Origin: Terriglobia bacterium
GTDB taxonomy: Bacteria > Acidobacteriota > Thermoanaerobaculia > Thermoanaerobaculales > Thermoanaerobaculaceae
DNA: 32,342 nt
Assembly: GCA_020073245.1 (NCBI GenBank)
Contig: JAIQFQ010000039.1
Span: 1-32,342, forward strand
Reading direction: 5' to 3'
The notes beneath the pieces are model-generated. The model saw only the letters and a list, made by a program, of their open reading frames with translations. It did not search any database and had not been told where the DNA came from. The stretch's first letter is position 1. Each line of letters begins with the position of its first letter. Positions 22,523-30,098 of this stretch are shown one piece after another. Position numbers and translations under genes: made by a program.

Positions 22523-22831
22523 TCACAGATATTCAAGAATGGTTGCTGCAAGCCAGAACAACCCGAAGGCCACGAGGAACAGGACAAGGAAAAACCTCGG
22601 CAACGGCGACTTGGGGTTTTGTGACTCCTCCGTTCGGGCAAAGGTCCATAAGAAAGTGATCAGCCAAGGGACCCAGAGGATCCAGATGAAGGCGCTTCCA
22701 ACGTAGAAACCTGTAGCTTGGCCCTTGGTTGCCCGGAGTGCCTCTCCAACGCGAATTGCTGCGAAGCCGAGAACTATGGCCACCAACCACGAAGCTAGGA
22801 TCCAGCTCCGCCGCCATGAACCAATTGACAT
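22523..22831 (-). CDS. Small membrane protein
   Basis: A 102-residue protein with three predicted membrane helices (WILASWLVAIVLGFAAIRVG, AFIWILWVPWLITFLWTFA, FFLVLFLVAFGLFWLAATIL). No family recognised. Start ATG 22831 with GAGG four bases upstream, 23 bases from the next attC. Codon use is visibly less GC-rich than that of the chromosomal genes at the left. Confidence 0.68.
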   Translation of the reverse strand: MSIGSWRRSWILASWLVAIVLGFAAIRVGEALRATKGQATGFYVGSAFIWILWVPWLITFLWTFARTEESQNPKSPLPRFFLVLFLVAFGLFWLAATILEYL

Positions 22832-22854
22832 GAGTCCTCACGCCTTCATGCGCG

Positions 22855-22980
22855 GCCTAACGCTGCGCTTCAGTGGCACGCCGGCGCACCGTCCCTCGGT
22901 AGGCATGGCAGCATGATGAACAGCGCGACGGCGCCGGGCAAGCAGCCCGGCCGGCCCGATGCTGCAAGCGCTGGCTAGGC
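22855..22980 (-). repeat. attC site, 126 bp (ATGATGAAC subfamily)
   Basis: Left core GCCTAAC (22855-22861), right core GCTAGGC (22974-22980). Arms GCTGCGCTTCAGTGGCACGCC and GATGCTGCAAGCGCTG, centre CATGATGAACAGCGCGAC. The stop TAG of the next gene lies in the right core. Confidence 0.88.
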
Positions 22981-23442
22981 ACCACCACGCTGCGGGTTTT
23001 GCTCACGCTGGCCGGGCGGGGGGCTAGCACGGCGTTGCACGGCCGTACGGAACTCGTCCAACCCGTTGAGCCTGCGGTGCACGAGGATGGGGCGCTGAAG
23101 GAAGCCGCTGACAATGACGCAATCGCCGTGCCGACCAACATTGCGAAGTTCGCGGACCTCGGACCAGGGGATCGTTGCGAGTTCCTTGCCCCATTGGGTA
23201 ACCCGCAGTCCGTGGTCCAAGACCTCGAACGTCCGCGACAGGACGAGCTGCTCACGCCCCCTCATGTAGCAGAGGAAGCCGAAGTAAGCCATAACCACCC
23301 CGACCGCGAGATACGCCTTCCAAGAGGTCAACGGATAGGCGATTACGAAGTAGACGCCCGCGGCAAACAGCCAAGCCCAGATGACGAGGTCGAGAGCGTT
23401 GCGGAGTTTCGAGGCTCGGGGGTAGGAGTAGGCGGTTTGCAC
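22975..23442 (-). CDS. Two-helix membrane protein with PH-like domain
   Basis: A 155-residue protein. Two N-terminal membrane helices (LVIWAWLFAAGVYFVIAY; YLAVGVVMAYFGFLCYM) are followed by a soluble region with strands FEVLDHGLRVTQWGKELATI, PWSEVRELRNV and CVIVSGFLQRPILVH, like the bacterial PH (YdbT/YcxB-type) fold. No function assigned. Start is a GTG at 23442 with GAGG five bases upstream. The stop codon is inside the attC right core. Confidence 0.7.
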   Translation of the reverse strand: MQTAYSYPRASKLRNALDLVIWAWLFAAGVYFVIAYPLTSWKAYLAVGVVMAYFGFLCYMRGREQLVLSRTFEVLDHGLRVTQWGKELATIPWSEVRELRNVGRHGDCVIVSGFLQRPILVHRRLNGLDEFRTAVQRRASPPPGQREQNPQRGGA

Positions 23443-23471
23443 TTAGGCCTCTAGCAGACGGGACAGGTGGT

Positions 23472-23566
23472 GCCTAACGCCGCCGTTCAGCCGCTGGCGC
23501 GAGCCTGCCCGGCGCGCGTCGCCGGCTTGCAGACGAGTGCCAGGCAGCTGCAATGGCAGGTTAGGC
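23472..23566 (-). repeat. attC site, 95 bp
   Basis: Both cores are consensus: GCCTAAC (23472-23478) and GTTAGGC (23560-23566). Inner arms GCCGCCGTTCAGCCGCTGGC and CAGGCAGCTGCAATGGCAG. Confidence 0.88.
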
Positions 23567-23579
23567 GGCCAAGGAGACA

Positions 23580-24287
23580 CTACCGCGTGCGCCACTCAAG
23601 TACCTCCCTCACCCTCGACTCCAGCTGAGGATCGTCACCGTCACCAAGTGTGCCGATCTCAGAGCCATCCGGTTTGACTAGGAACACCCAGTCGTACGAG
23701 CCTCCGCCAAGGTAGTAGCGATGCTGCTGAACGATGAGATCGCCCGCGTACGTTCCCTGACGCACGACACGCAAGGAGTTGGCTGCGCAGACCTCGCGCA
23801 GTCGCTGGCCCTTGAGGTCCACGGTGTACACCGCACCAGAGACCACAGCCGCAATGGAAAGGAAATAGACTTGAGCGCCATCGGGTGAGAACTGCGGAGA
23901 GCGGAAGTCTGCTACCGGGACGCCGTTCGAGCCCTCGTGAGTTCCGCCGGAAACCAAGAGCCGCGGTTCGCGACCATCGGCGTGGACGAGCCACAATTCG
24001 GTCGCCTCCGCTTCACCGACCGGACCGTCAACGTTCTTCCCTGGCGTCCCTCGAACAAACACAACGAGGCTATGGTCCGAAGACAGGCTCGGATCGCGGT
24101 CACGACCGGTCCTGGTGAGCTGCACTCGAGAACCGGGAGAAGAGGCTGTGATCCAGATGTTGCCCTGCTCCGAGGTGAGCAACTGCGCCCTAACGGCATA
24201 CGCGAACAGATTGCCGACGAGGCACAACAGCGGAACGAGGACCCGGACAAGCGGTCGAGAGGTCCGGGCCGATTGCCCCTGTGTCAT
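23580..24287 (-). CDS. Exported TolB/PD40-like beta-propeller protein
   Basis: A 235-residue protein with an N-terminal signal or anchor (LVRVLVPLLCLVGNLFAYAV) and repeated PD40/WD40-like strands: GNIWITASSPGSRVQLT with DRDPSLSSDHSLVVFV, then TELWLVHADGREPRLLVSGG with FRSPQFSPDGAQVYFLS, and GAVYTVDLKGQRLREV. This is the TolB-type pattern, too short for a full propeller (two to three blades). Probably periplasmic; partner unknown. Start ATG 24287 with GGAGG seven bases upstream. The stop is 13 bases from the attC. Confidence 0.75.
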   Translation of the reverse strand: MTQGQSARTSRPLVRVLVPLLCLVGNLFAYAVRAQLLTSEQGNIWITASSPGSRVQLTRTGRDRDPSLSSDHSLVVFVRGTPGKNVDGPVGEAEATELWLVHADGREPRLLVSGGTHEGSNGVPVADFRSPQFSPDGAQVYFLSIAAVVSGAVYTVDLKGQRLREVCAANSLRVVRQGTYAGDLIVQQHRYYLGGGSYDWVFLVKPDGSEIGTLGDGDDPQLESRVREVLEWRTR

Positions 24288-24306
24288 TTGGGATCCTCCC
24301 TTGTCC

Positions 24307-24365
24307 GCCTAACGCTCACGTTCAGCGGCCCCCGGAGCGGCGTCCGCTGCAACGTGTTGTTGGGC
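24307..24365 (-). repeat. attC site, 59 bp
   Basis: Left core GCCTAAC (24307-24313), right core GTTGGGC (24359-24365). Arms GCTCACGTTCAGCGG and CCGCTGCAACGTGT pair with one extra base in the right arm. It has the length of the classical 59-base element. The next gene reads through all of it. Confidence 0.9.
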
Positions 24366-24911
24366 GGCCCGCTCGCGAGCTTCACGTCGAATTTTCGTTC
24401 TGCCAACGCCTGCGAACAGGCCAAGCAGCGCGCCCGTGTACCACGCCCCGACACTGAAACTGCTTGACCAGTACATGGCGATGACCAGCCCGCCACCTAC
24501 AACCAAGGCCGCAAGTACCGCGAACATCCGCATCCCGTAGAGAAAGACAAATGGAATGTAGTGCGCTCCCAGTAGGACCATCAACGCCGGATAGAACCAG
24601 TTCGGCCGATACAGACCAACCGGCAGAAGGAGGGGCATCGAGAATGGCAAGACGAATGCCACTTGCATGCCCAAGTGGCGAAGGGAGTTCTGCGCGCTCA
24701 GCGGATTCCTCCCGCCAGCAACACGGATGAGCAGCTCCGTAGTCGGGAAGATGAAGAATCCGCCCACCACCAGCATCGTGATGGCCGCGCGGGGCGTGCT
24801 CCACGTCGCCAGGCAGGCCGACACGAGCCAAAGCACGCCGGAGACGAGCTGCCCGTAGAAGCCCCCCGCGAATCTTGTGCGTATCTCTCGCTGTGCATCG
24901 CCTATGTCCAT
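24309..24911 (-). CDS. DUF7010-like membrane protein, reading through its attC
   Basis: A 200-residue protein with about six membrane helices, starting DAQREIRTRFAGGFYGQLVS and containing PRAAITMLVVGGFFIFPTTE, NPLSAQNSLRHLGMQVAFVL and AHYIPFVFLYGMRMFAVLAA. This resembles DUF7010. The last residues (QQHVAADAAPGAAERER) are encoded by the whole 59-bp attC, and the stop TAA is in its far core at 24309-24311, which is unusual. Start ATG 24911 with GGAG upstream; the frame to 24950 is discounted. The function is unknown. Confidence 0.75.
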   Translation of the reverse strand: MDIGDAQREIRTRFAGGFYGQLVSGVLWLVSACLATWSTPRAAITMLVVGGFFIFPTTELLIRVAGGRNPLSAQNSLRHLGMQVAFVLPFSMPLLLPVGLYRPNWFYPALMVLLGAHYIPFVFLYGMRMFAVLAALVVGGGLVIAMYWSSSFSVGAWYTGALLGLFAGVGRTKIRREARERAAQQHVAADAAPGAAERER

Positions 24912-24944
24912 TTCGATCAGTCTCCGTGAGCTCAATGTTGGTCC

Positions 24945-25071
24945 GCCCACCGCCGCGCTTCAGCGGCACGAACACTTTCACCCTTGGCATTGGACTAGCT
25001 TACCCCCCGACACCGCGCGCCTGGCAACCCGGACGCCCGTGTGGCCGGTCCACTGCAAGCGCGGGTTAGGC
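24945..25071 (-). repeat. attC site, 127 bp (TCCACTGCAAGCGC subfamily)
   Basis: Left core GCCCACC (24945-24951, degenerate), right core GTTAGGC (25065-25071). The central region CACTTTCACCCTTGGCATTG and GTGTGGCCGGTCCACTGCA is nearly identical to the site at 28219. The stop codon of the next gene is in the right core. Confidence 0.85.
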
Positions 25072-25461
25072 GGCAGGCCCAGGCTGCGACATCCCCCGTG
25101 CGAATCGCCAGCGCCCATCTGACGAGCGCCGCAGAACCAGGAGGACACGCTGGCGACCGGTCCGTGCGGCACCACCATCGCGCGGACGCAGGGTCTGAAC
25201 GTCCCAGCCGCACTCGATGGCGAGGTCGCCACCCATCAACCGCTCCTCGCGCTCAAACGTCGAGTCGACGTCGTAAGCCACGAGAGCCGCCGCCAACTGT
25301 GGCCGAAGCGCCGCCACGTCTGTCGGGGCTCGCCCAGGCGCCCACAAGATGTAATCGGGCGTGAGCAGGCCGATGATCGCCTCCAGGTCGCGGCGCTGGA
25401 AGGCGTCGCGCCAAGCGGCGTACAGCGACTCGATGCCCGCCTCGTTGTCAGCGCAATTCAC
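25066..25461 (-). CDS. SnoaL-like / NTF2-fold protein (SgcJ/DUF4440 type)
   Basis: A 131-residue NTF2-like protein. The N-terminal helix pattern IESLYAAWRDAFQRRDLEAI and LLTPDYILWAPG, followed by strands GGDLAIECGWDVQTLRP and RVLLVLRRSSDGRWRFARGM, is typical of the SgcJ/EcaC and DUF4440 group, small cone-shaped folds that bind or isomerise small molecules. Start is a GTG at 25461 with GGAG seven bases upstream. The stop TAA lies inside the attC right core. Confidence 0.82.
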   Translation of the reverse strand: MNCADNEAGIESLYAAWRDAFQRRDLEAIIGLLTPDYILWAPGRAPTDVAALRPQLAAALVAYDVDSTFEREERLMGGDLAIECGWDVQTLRPRDGGAARTGRQRVLLVLRRSSDGRWRFARGMSQPGPAA

Positions 25462-25491
25462 CGTAGGACTCCACTTCTCGAGTCATCTGCT

Positions 25492-25617
25492 GCCTAACGC
25501 TGCCGTTCAGCCGCCCGCCGGCTGACCCTTCGAACTTCGGAATGGCACGATGATGGACCCCGCGAGGACGCCGCACAAGCACGCCGACCGGCGTGCTGCT
25601 GCAAGCGCGGGTTAGGT
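25492..25617 (-). repeat. attC site, 126 bp (GATGATG subfamily)
   Basis: Consensus cores GCCTAAC (25492-25498) and GTTAGGT (25611-25617). Arms GCTGCCGTTCAGCCGCCCGCC and GCGTGCTGCTGCAAGCGCGG, centre GGCACGATGATGGACCCCGC. The stop of the next gene is in the right core. Confidence 0.9.
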
Positions 25618-26214
25618 GGCCGTACTCTTGTCGCCCAAGGCACTACTCACAAGCACGCGCGCAACTGCGAACACCGAGAACCCTGCTAGGACGAGCATGC
25701 TCAACCACACCGCAGGGTATCCAGTCACCTGCGCGAGGTGATAGAGATCTCCCCGGCCCCCGAGGGCGAAAGCCACGGTCTCGCATGTAACGTCGAAAGC
25801 CGGTCGCAGGCAAAGCAACATGAACGCGGCTCCGAGCGCAAAGGGGCGCCTGGGACGCCCTCCGCGCAGCGCGATGAAGCCGACCACAAGACTCAGGCCA
25901 TCCAAGACATAGGGCGCGCCAGTCATTGCGAGCTGCTGCCAGGGCGCGCGGAGACCCTGTGGCGTCATCCACGCTCGCGCGAATTCCCCACGCCAGAAGC
26001 TGGGAATGAGCTTGACCTCCGTTACGGTGCCGCCCACCACGTAGGTGCCGAGAACGTGACTTAGCTCATGAATCGGCGCATAGGTGAGATACCACAGCAC
26101 CGGAATCGCAAACAGACAAGGGATGGTGATACGCAAGGGCCAGGGTCCGGCCAAGTACAGAATCAGTAGAGGGGCGACGACGACGACGAGTATCTCAAGC
26201 GTGACCAGTAGCAT
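25612..26214 (-). CDS. Membrane metalloprotease-like protein (M50-type motif)
   Basis: A 200-residue protein with about five membrane helices. It carries HELSH (residues 49-53), an HExxH zinc-protease motif at a membrane boundary (WYLTYAPIHELSHVLGTYVV), and downstream GAPYVLDGLSL, which resembles the NPxxxDG motif supplying the third metal ligand in M50 site-2 proteases (Asp105). The usual Asn-Pro is not conserved, so this may be a divergent or inactive relative. Start ATG 26214 with GGAG upstream. The stop TAA lies in the attC core. Confidence 0.6.
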   Translation of the reverse strand: MLLVTLEILVVVVAPLLILYLAGPWPLRITIPCLFAIPVLWYLTYAPIHELSHVLGTYVVGGTVTEVKLIPSFWRGEFARAWMTPQGLRAPWQQLAMTGAPYVLDGLSLVVGFIALRGGRPRRPFALGAAFMLLCLRPAFDVTCETVAFALGGRGDLYHLAQVTGYPAVWLSMLVLAGFSVFAVARVLVSSALGDKSTAT

Positions 26215-26250
26215 GCTGCTCTCCACGTGGCGCGCCCGCGTCGTGCGGCC

Positions 26251-26376
26251 ACCTAACACCCCGTTTCAGGCGCGCCCGATGAACTGCGTTCCCCAGGCAG
26301 CTCACGACGGTTGACCACCCTGTTGCCTCCGAACCAGCATACCCGCGGGCGCGCCGCCTGCAAGCGGCTGTTAGGC
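26251..26376 (-). repeat. attC site, 126 bp
   Basis: Cores ACCTAAC (26251-26257) and GTTAGGC (26370-26376). Outer arms CCCCGTTTCAGGCGCGCCCG and GGGCGCGCCGCCTGCAAGCGG pair with one extra base on the right. The central part differs from both main subfamilies. Confidence 0.9.
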
Positions 26377-26386
26377 TGCAGCACCC

Positions 26387-26671
26387 CTACAGACACACCC
26401 CCCGTACCCCGCACAGCACGGCCAGCGCGTAGATCCACAAAAGCACGAAACCAGAGACGAACACCGCTAAGAGGAGCCACCAGCGTCCGGACCGACGGGT
26501 GGGGCCCCAGGCGAAGGGCAGGCCGGTCAGGAGACTCACCACGTAGGGACCCATCACCGCAAGCGGCGAGTTGCCGCTTGGCCGGGGCCAGACGCACAGG
26601 AGGTATGCCGTCATGGCAATGAAGGGGAGACCGATCGCCGCCGTCAGTGACCAGCGCGTCTTCACGTTCAT
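26387..26671 (-). CDS. Small membrane protein
   Basis: A 94-residue protein with three predicted membrane helices (SLTAAIGLPFIAMTAYLLCV, AVMGPYVVSLLTGLPFAWG, WLLLAVFVSGFVLLWIYALA). No recognised family. The ATG at 26671 lies 21 bases from the attC on its right; no strong ribosome-binding site is visible. Its stop is ten bases from the attC on its left, giving one of the shortest cassettes. Confidence 0.65.
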   Translation of the reverse strand: MNVKTRWSLTAAIGLPFIAMTAYLLCVWPRPSGNSPLAVMGPYVVSLLTGLPFAWGPTRRSGRWWLLLAVFVSGFVLLWIYALAVLCGVRGVCL

Positions 26672-26691
26672 GAGCTACTTGCCCAGCTGCG

Positions 26692-26815
26692 GCCTAACGC
26701 TGCGCTTCAGCGGCGCGCCGGTTACCGTTTGAACGATCGCCATGGCACGATGGTGAACTCCGCGACATCGCTGCACAAGCACCCCGCCGACGTGCCGCTG
26801 CAGCGCGGGTTAGGC
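26692..26815 (-). repeat. attC site, 124 bp (GATGGTGAAC subfamily)
   Basis: Consensus cores GCCTAAC (26692-26698) and GTTAGGC (26809-26815). Arms GCTGCGCTTCAGCGGCGCGCC and GACGTGCCGCTGCAGCGCGG, centre GGCACGATGGTGAACTCCGC. Confidence 0.92.
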
Positions 26816-26875
26816 CGCACTGAGTTGCACCTTCGACACATTTTCGCGGCGATTTTTGCCCGGCGAGTCGCGAGA

Positions 26876-27406
26876 TCAAGCAGGAACGTAGGTCAACCTG
26901 ATCACATCCTCGCCAATCCGGTCATGACTCGTGAGGCGGAGCGGCGGCCGGGGTCCTGCGAAATATGGTTTGCCATGACCGAGCACGACGGGGTGCAGGT
27001 AGATTCGATACTCGTCGATCAGGCCAAGTGCGGTGAGGCTGTGCGCCAGGTCCGGGCCAGCAACTTCGATCTCCCCATCGCGCTCGGCCTTCAACTCGCC
27101 GATCGCGCCCTCAAGATCGACCTCGACAAGCCTGGCGTTGGGGCCGACCGACTTCATCGAGCGCGAGACGACCCATTTCGGCTGGGTCCGCCACGCCGCC
27201 GCGAAGGCGTGTTCCTCTGCATCCCACTCAGGATGATCGTCGTCCCAGTACCGCATGACCTCATACATCCGGCGACCGTAGACACTGCCCACCTGCCCCT
27301 GAACCTCCTCGATGAAGTGGCGGAAGAGCGTGGGGCTTGGCGCAAACGCCGTATGGTCGACGTAGCCGTCCAGCGACTGGTTCATTGCGAACACTAGCCT
27401 AGCCAT
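26876..27406 (-). CDS. RibD C-terminal / dihydrofolate-reductase-like protein
   Basis: A 176-residue reductase-fold protein starting ARLVFAMNQSLDGYVDHTAF, with VYGRRMYEVMRYWDDDHPEW, KWVVSRSMKSVGPNARLVEV, EIEVAGPDLAHSLTALGLID and EYRIYLHPVVLGHGKPYF. This is the YwjB/YyaP group of the RibD-C/DHFR superfamily, NADPH-binding reductases with unknown substrate. Start ATG 27406 with GGAGG about ten bases upstream. The neighbouring cassette (27552-28190) carries a different member of the same superfamily. The two are too divergent to be a recent duplication. Confidence 0.85.
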   Translation of the reverse strand: MARLVFAMNQSLDGYVDHTAFAPSPTLFRHFIEEVQGQVGSVYGRRMYEVMRYWDDDHPEWDAEEHAFAAAWRTQPKWVVSRSMKSVGPNARLVEVDLEGAIGELKAERDGEIEVAGPDLAHSLTALGLIDEYRIYLHPVVLGHGKPYFAGPRPPLRLTSHDRIGEDVIRLTYVPA

Positions 27407-27482
27407 ACCACTGCCCCTCCTCGCGGTGCACGTTCGCACAGTTTTGAGCATCGTTGATCACTGAGCCGTTGCGACTTGTGCG

Positions 27483-27546
27483 GCCTAACGCTCCGGTTCA
27501 GCGGCTGGCCACGCAGCGGACCGTCCGCTGCAACCGGTTGTTAGGC
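27483..27546 (-). repeat. attC site, 64 bp
   Basis: Consensus cores GCCTAAC (27483-27489) and GTTAGGC (27540-27546). Arms GCTCCGGTTCAGCGG and CCGCTGCAACCGGTT pair with one extra base on the right. The stop of the next gene is six bases away. Confidence 0.92.
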
Positions 27547-27551
27547 CGCCC

Positions 27552-28190
27552 TCACTGACGCACATAGCGCAAGTGTGTGGCGGCTGGACTATCGAGAACC
27601 TTGTCAATGCGAAACTGCGGCGCGGGCTGGCGTAGGTTCTCGAAGAGACGCCGCCCACCGCCGAACAACACGGGTGCCAAGGCGATTTCCAGCTCGTCAA
27701 CGACACCCAGGTTCAGGTACTGCTGGATCACATCCGCTCCACCCGCGATACGAATATCACGACTGCCTGCGGATTCCCGAGCCAGCTCTAGGGCACGCTC
27801 CGGCCCGTCATTGATGAAGTAAAAGGTCGTCCCACCGGGGCGCGCCCAGGGTTCGCGTTTCTCATGGGTAAGAACGTATACCGGTGTGTGAAACGGAGCC
27901 TCCTTTGGCCAGGCGCGCTCGCCTTGGTCGAACATTCGCTTGCCCATAATGTTGGCACCGATGCGCTCCGTGGTGCTGCGAAGCAGGTCATTGACCGGGC
28001 CGGTCTCTCCCCCTGGTCCAAGCTTGAGGTTCTCGCGGAAGTACTGTTGGTTGAGGATCCAGGCCATCAGCGCACCCCACTTGGCGCCCCAGTTCTTGTA
28101 CTCAGGCTTGTCCCAATTCTCCATGGTCATTCCTTCCGGTGCCATGTAGCCATCGAGGCTAAGCCCAACGTTGACGAATACTTTACTCAT
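27552..28190 (-). CDS. RibD C-terminal / dihydrofolate-reductase-like protein
   Basis: A 212-residue protein of the RibD-C/DHFR superfamily: KVFVNVGLSLDGYMAPEGMT, ERIGANIMGKRMFDQGERAW, PVYVLTHEKREPWARPGGTT, RDIRIAGGADVIQQYLNLGV and DELEIALAPVLFGGGRRLF. The GGADV motif and ALAPVLFGGGRRLF are typical NADPH-site features. The substrate is unknown; related genes are frequent in soil bacteria. Start ATG 28190 with GAGGAG upstream. Single-gene cassette. Confidence 0.88.
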   Translation of the reverse strand: MSKVFVNVGLSLDGYMAPEGMTMENWDKPEYKNWGAKWGALMAWILNQQYFRENLKLGPGGETGPVNDLLRSTTERIGANIMGKRMFDQGERAWPKEAPFHTPVYVLTHEKREPWARPGGTTFYFINDGPERALELARESAGSRDIRIAGGADVIQQYLNLGVVDELEIALAPVLFGGGRRLFENLRQPAPQFRIDKVLDSPAATHLRYVRQ

Positions 28191-28218
28191 GATTCTCCTC
28201 TCGCATGTTCGGATGTCG

Positions 28219-28344
28219 GCCTAACGCTGCGCTTCAGTGGGCCGGCCACTTTCACCCTTGGCATTGGGCTAGCTTACCCCTCGACACCGCACGACCGCCA
28301 ACCCTGTCGCCCGTGTGGCCGGTCCACTGCAAGCGCTGTTAGGC
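28219..28344 (-). repeat. attC site, 126 bp (TCCACTGCAAGCGC subfamily)
   Basis: Consensus cores GCCTAAC (28219-28225) and GTTAGGC (28338-28344). Inner sequence GCTGCGCTTCAGTGGGCCGG, CACTTTCACCCTTGGCATTG and GGCCGGTCCACTGCAAGCGC; the closest relative is the site at 24945. Confidence 0.93.
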
Positions 28345-28349
28345 CGGCT

Positions 28350-30011
28350 CTATTTGTACTTTGTTTGCCTACGTGCCCGTGTCGCACTCTTCGGCGCATC
28401 AACTGCGCGCCGCACCTCGTCGTTCGTGAACACCGCGAACATGTAGGGCTGCGATTCGAGGAACTGGGCCAAGTCGCGCAGGGTCAAGCCCAGCCTCGAT
28501 AGCCGATCCTCGTCGATGTAGATCTGGGAGTTCTCCGGTTCGAACGACGTGACCAACTGCTTTCCCTCCGGATCGAACTTTTCGTGCAACAGGTCGGCGA
28601 TCGTGGGCGTGAAATGCCGGTGGTCGGGCGAGGGCGGTATCGACGGCATGCCGTGATCGGCGGTCACCGCGAGCAGGTAGTCCTTCCCCACCTTGGCCTC
28701 GAGCGCGCTCAGGACCCGCGCCACTTGACGGTCAACCTCGGCGAGCGTGACACGGAGCTCCTCCGATTCCGGGCCATACTTGTGGCCCACGAAATCCGGG
28801 CCTTTGTAGTTCAGCAGAATGAGGTCGGCGACGCTGTCTTCGCCCAGAGGCTCGTGCTCGATCATGGCGATCGTCGCGTCGGATTCGAATTTCGGAAACA
28901 GCGCCGAATAGCGCACGGCCGTAGTCGAGTCGACCCGATGCCCCATCCATTCGGGGCTGTCTTTCCATAGGGTTCTCGCGTTCATGTCCTTGAGATAATC
29001 GGGCAGCCGGAAGCAGGCGGGATTCGAATGCCAGGCGCCCGACTGCTGGTCGTAGCTTGCGAGCACGACCGGCGTTCCGTTTGGTAGACACGAGCCATGT
29101 CCCGCGAGCGGCGTCGCCGCCCGGTCGATGCTTCCCTGCGCCAAGATGACCGCGCGCCCGGCGGTTGCGCGCTGCCACACGTCGGCGAGCGTCAATGCCA
29201 GCAGATCTTGCGGTGCGCATCCGGCGAACATGTCGTGGCGCCGGCGGCCTTCCCAATCGTACGTGCTGACGCCGGTGATTCCGTGCACGCCGGGATCGGC
29301 GCCCGTCGAGATCGTCGAGTGCCCGACAGCGGTGTTCGTGGGAATGAAGTTGACTTGCGCCTGAGTAAACCAGGCGGCGCGCCGGCGCAGGGCGGTGAGG
29401 GTCGGCATGGACGCGGCGAAACGATCGAAGTAGTCGCGACGCATGCCATCCAGAACCAACAGCATGATCACCCGCGGTCGACCGAAATCTTTCCGCAAGA
29501 CCGGCAGGACCTGCCCTGTCGCGGTCGGAGGCATCTTGACACCCAGCGCGGCGGCGAGCGTCGGCGCGATGTCTTGTTGCACCGCCGCCATCGAGTACCG
29601 CCCCGCCCTTACCGCAGGGCCCGTGAACATCAAGGGAATGTCGACGTCGTAGGGCCAGGGCGAGCCGTGCATCTGAGTCCAGTACGGGTCGGGGCGCGTG
29701 ATGAAGTCGCCCTTGCGCGGCACCACGAGGAGTTGGCCAGTCCGCCCGGGGAAGTAGGCCCGAGCGAACATTTCGAGGAAGCGCTGTCGCCTCGCACGGA
29801 CGGCCTTGTCGGCCGGCGCGTCATGTCGGATTTGAGGCGCGTCGCTCCCAGAAGATCGCTTCACCTGCTGCCCCGAAACCGTCGAAGCCATCGCGAACAG
29901 AGTCAGGGTGAGGAGGACGGCACTGCAGCCCGTCAACCTTGACGGGCCGGGACCCGATCCGACCAATCCGCAGAGCCGGTGTCCTGCTAGCATCTGCCAA
30001 CTAACCCTCAT
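28350..30011 (-). CDS. Exported alkaline-phosphatase-superfamily enzyme with unusual N-terminal extension
   Basis: A 553-residue protein. After a signal sequence (to about residue 48) come residues 80-172, which resemble the C-terminal part of PafA-type phosphatases (MHGSPWPYDVDIPLMFTGPA; YSMAAVQQDIAPTLAAALGV). Only then does the catalytic core begin: VIMLLVLDGMRRDYFD (Asp188), the nucleophile region TNTAVGHSTISTG (Thr227), NYKGPDFVGHKYGP (Asp406, His410) and TADHGM (Asp452, His453). These are the metal and nucleophile positions of the superfamily, so it is likely an active phosphomonoesterase or diesterase in the periplasm. The order looks permuted. Start ATG 30011 with GGAGGATGAG upstream. 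Largest gene of the array. Confidence 0.82.
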   Translation of the reverse strand: MRVSWQMLAGHRLCGLVGSGPGPSRLTGCSAVLLTLTLFAMASTVSGQQVKRSSGSDAPQIRHDAPADKAVRARRQRFLEMFARAYFPGRTGQLLVVPRKGDFITRPDPYWTQMHGSPWPYDVDIPLMFTGPAVRAGRYSMAAVQQDIAPTLAAALGVKMPPTATGQVLPVLRKDFGRPRVIMLLVLDGMRRDYFDRFAASMPTLTALRRRAAWFTQAQVNFIPTNTAVGHSTISTGADPGVHGITGVSTYDWEGRRRHDMFAGCAPQDLLALTLADVWQRATAGRAVILAQGSIDRAATPLAGHGSCLPNGTPVVLASYDQQSGAWHSNPACFRLPDYLKDMNARTLWKDSPEWMGHRVDSTTAVRYSALFPKFESDATIAMIEHEPLGEDSVADLILLNYKGPDFVGHKYGPESEELRVTLAEVDRQVARVLSALEAKVGKDYLLAVTADHGMPSIPPSPDHRHFTPTIADLLHEKFDPEGKQLVTSFEPENSQIYIDEDRLSRLGLTLRDLAQFLESQPYMFAVFTNDEVRRAVDAPKSATRARRQTKYK

Positions 30012-30098
30012 CTCATCCTCCTGCCACACCCGCGTGACAACAGCCCGCGAAGGTCGTTTCACTACCGACTACATTCAAACTGCTCCTCATCCAGCGCG

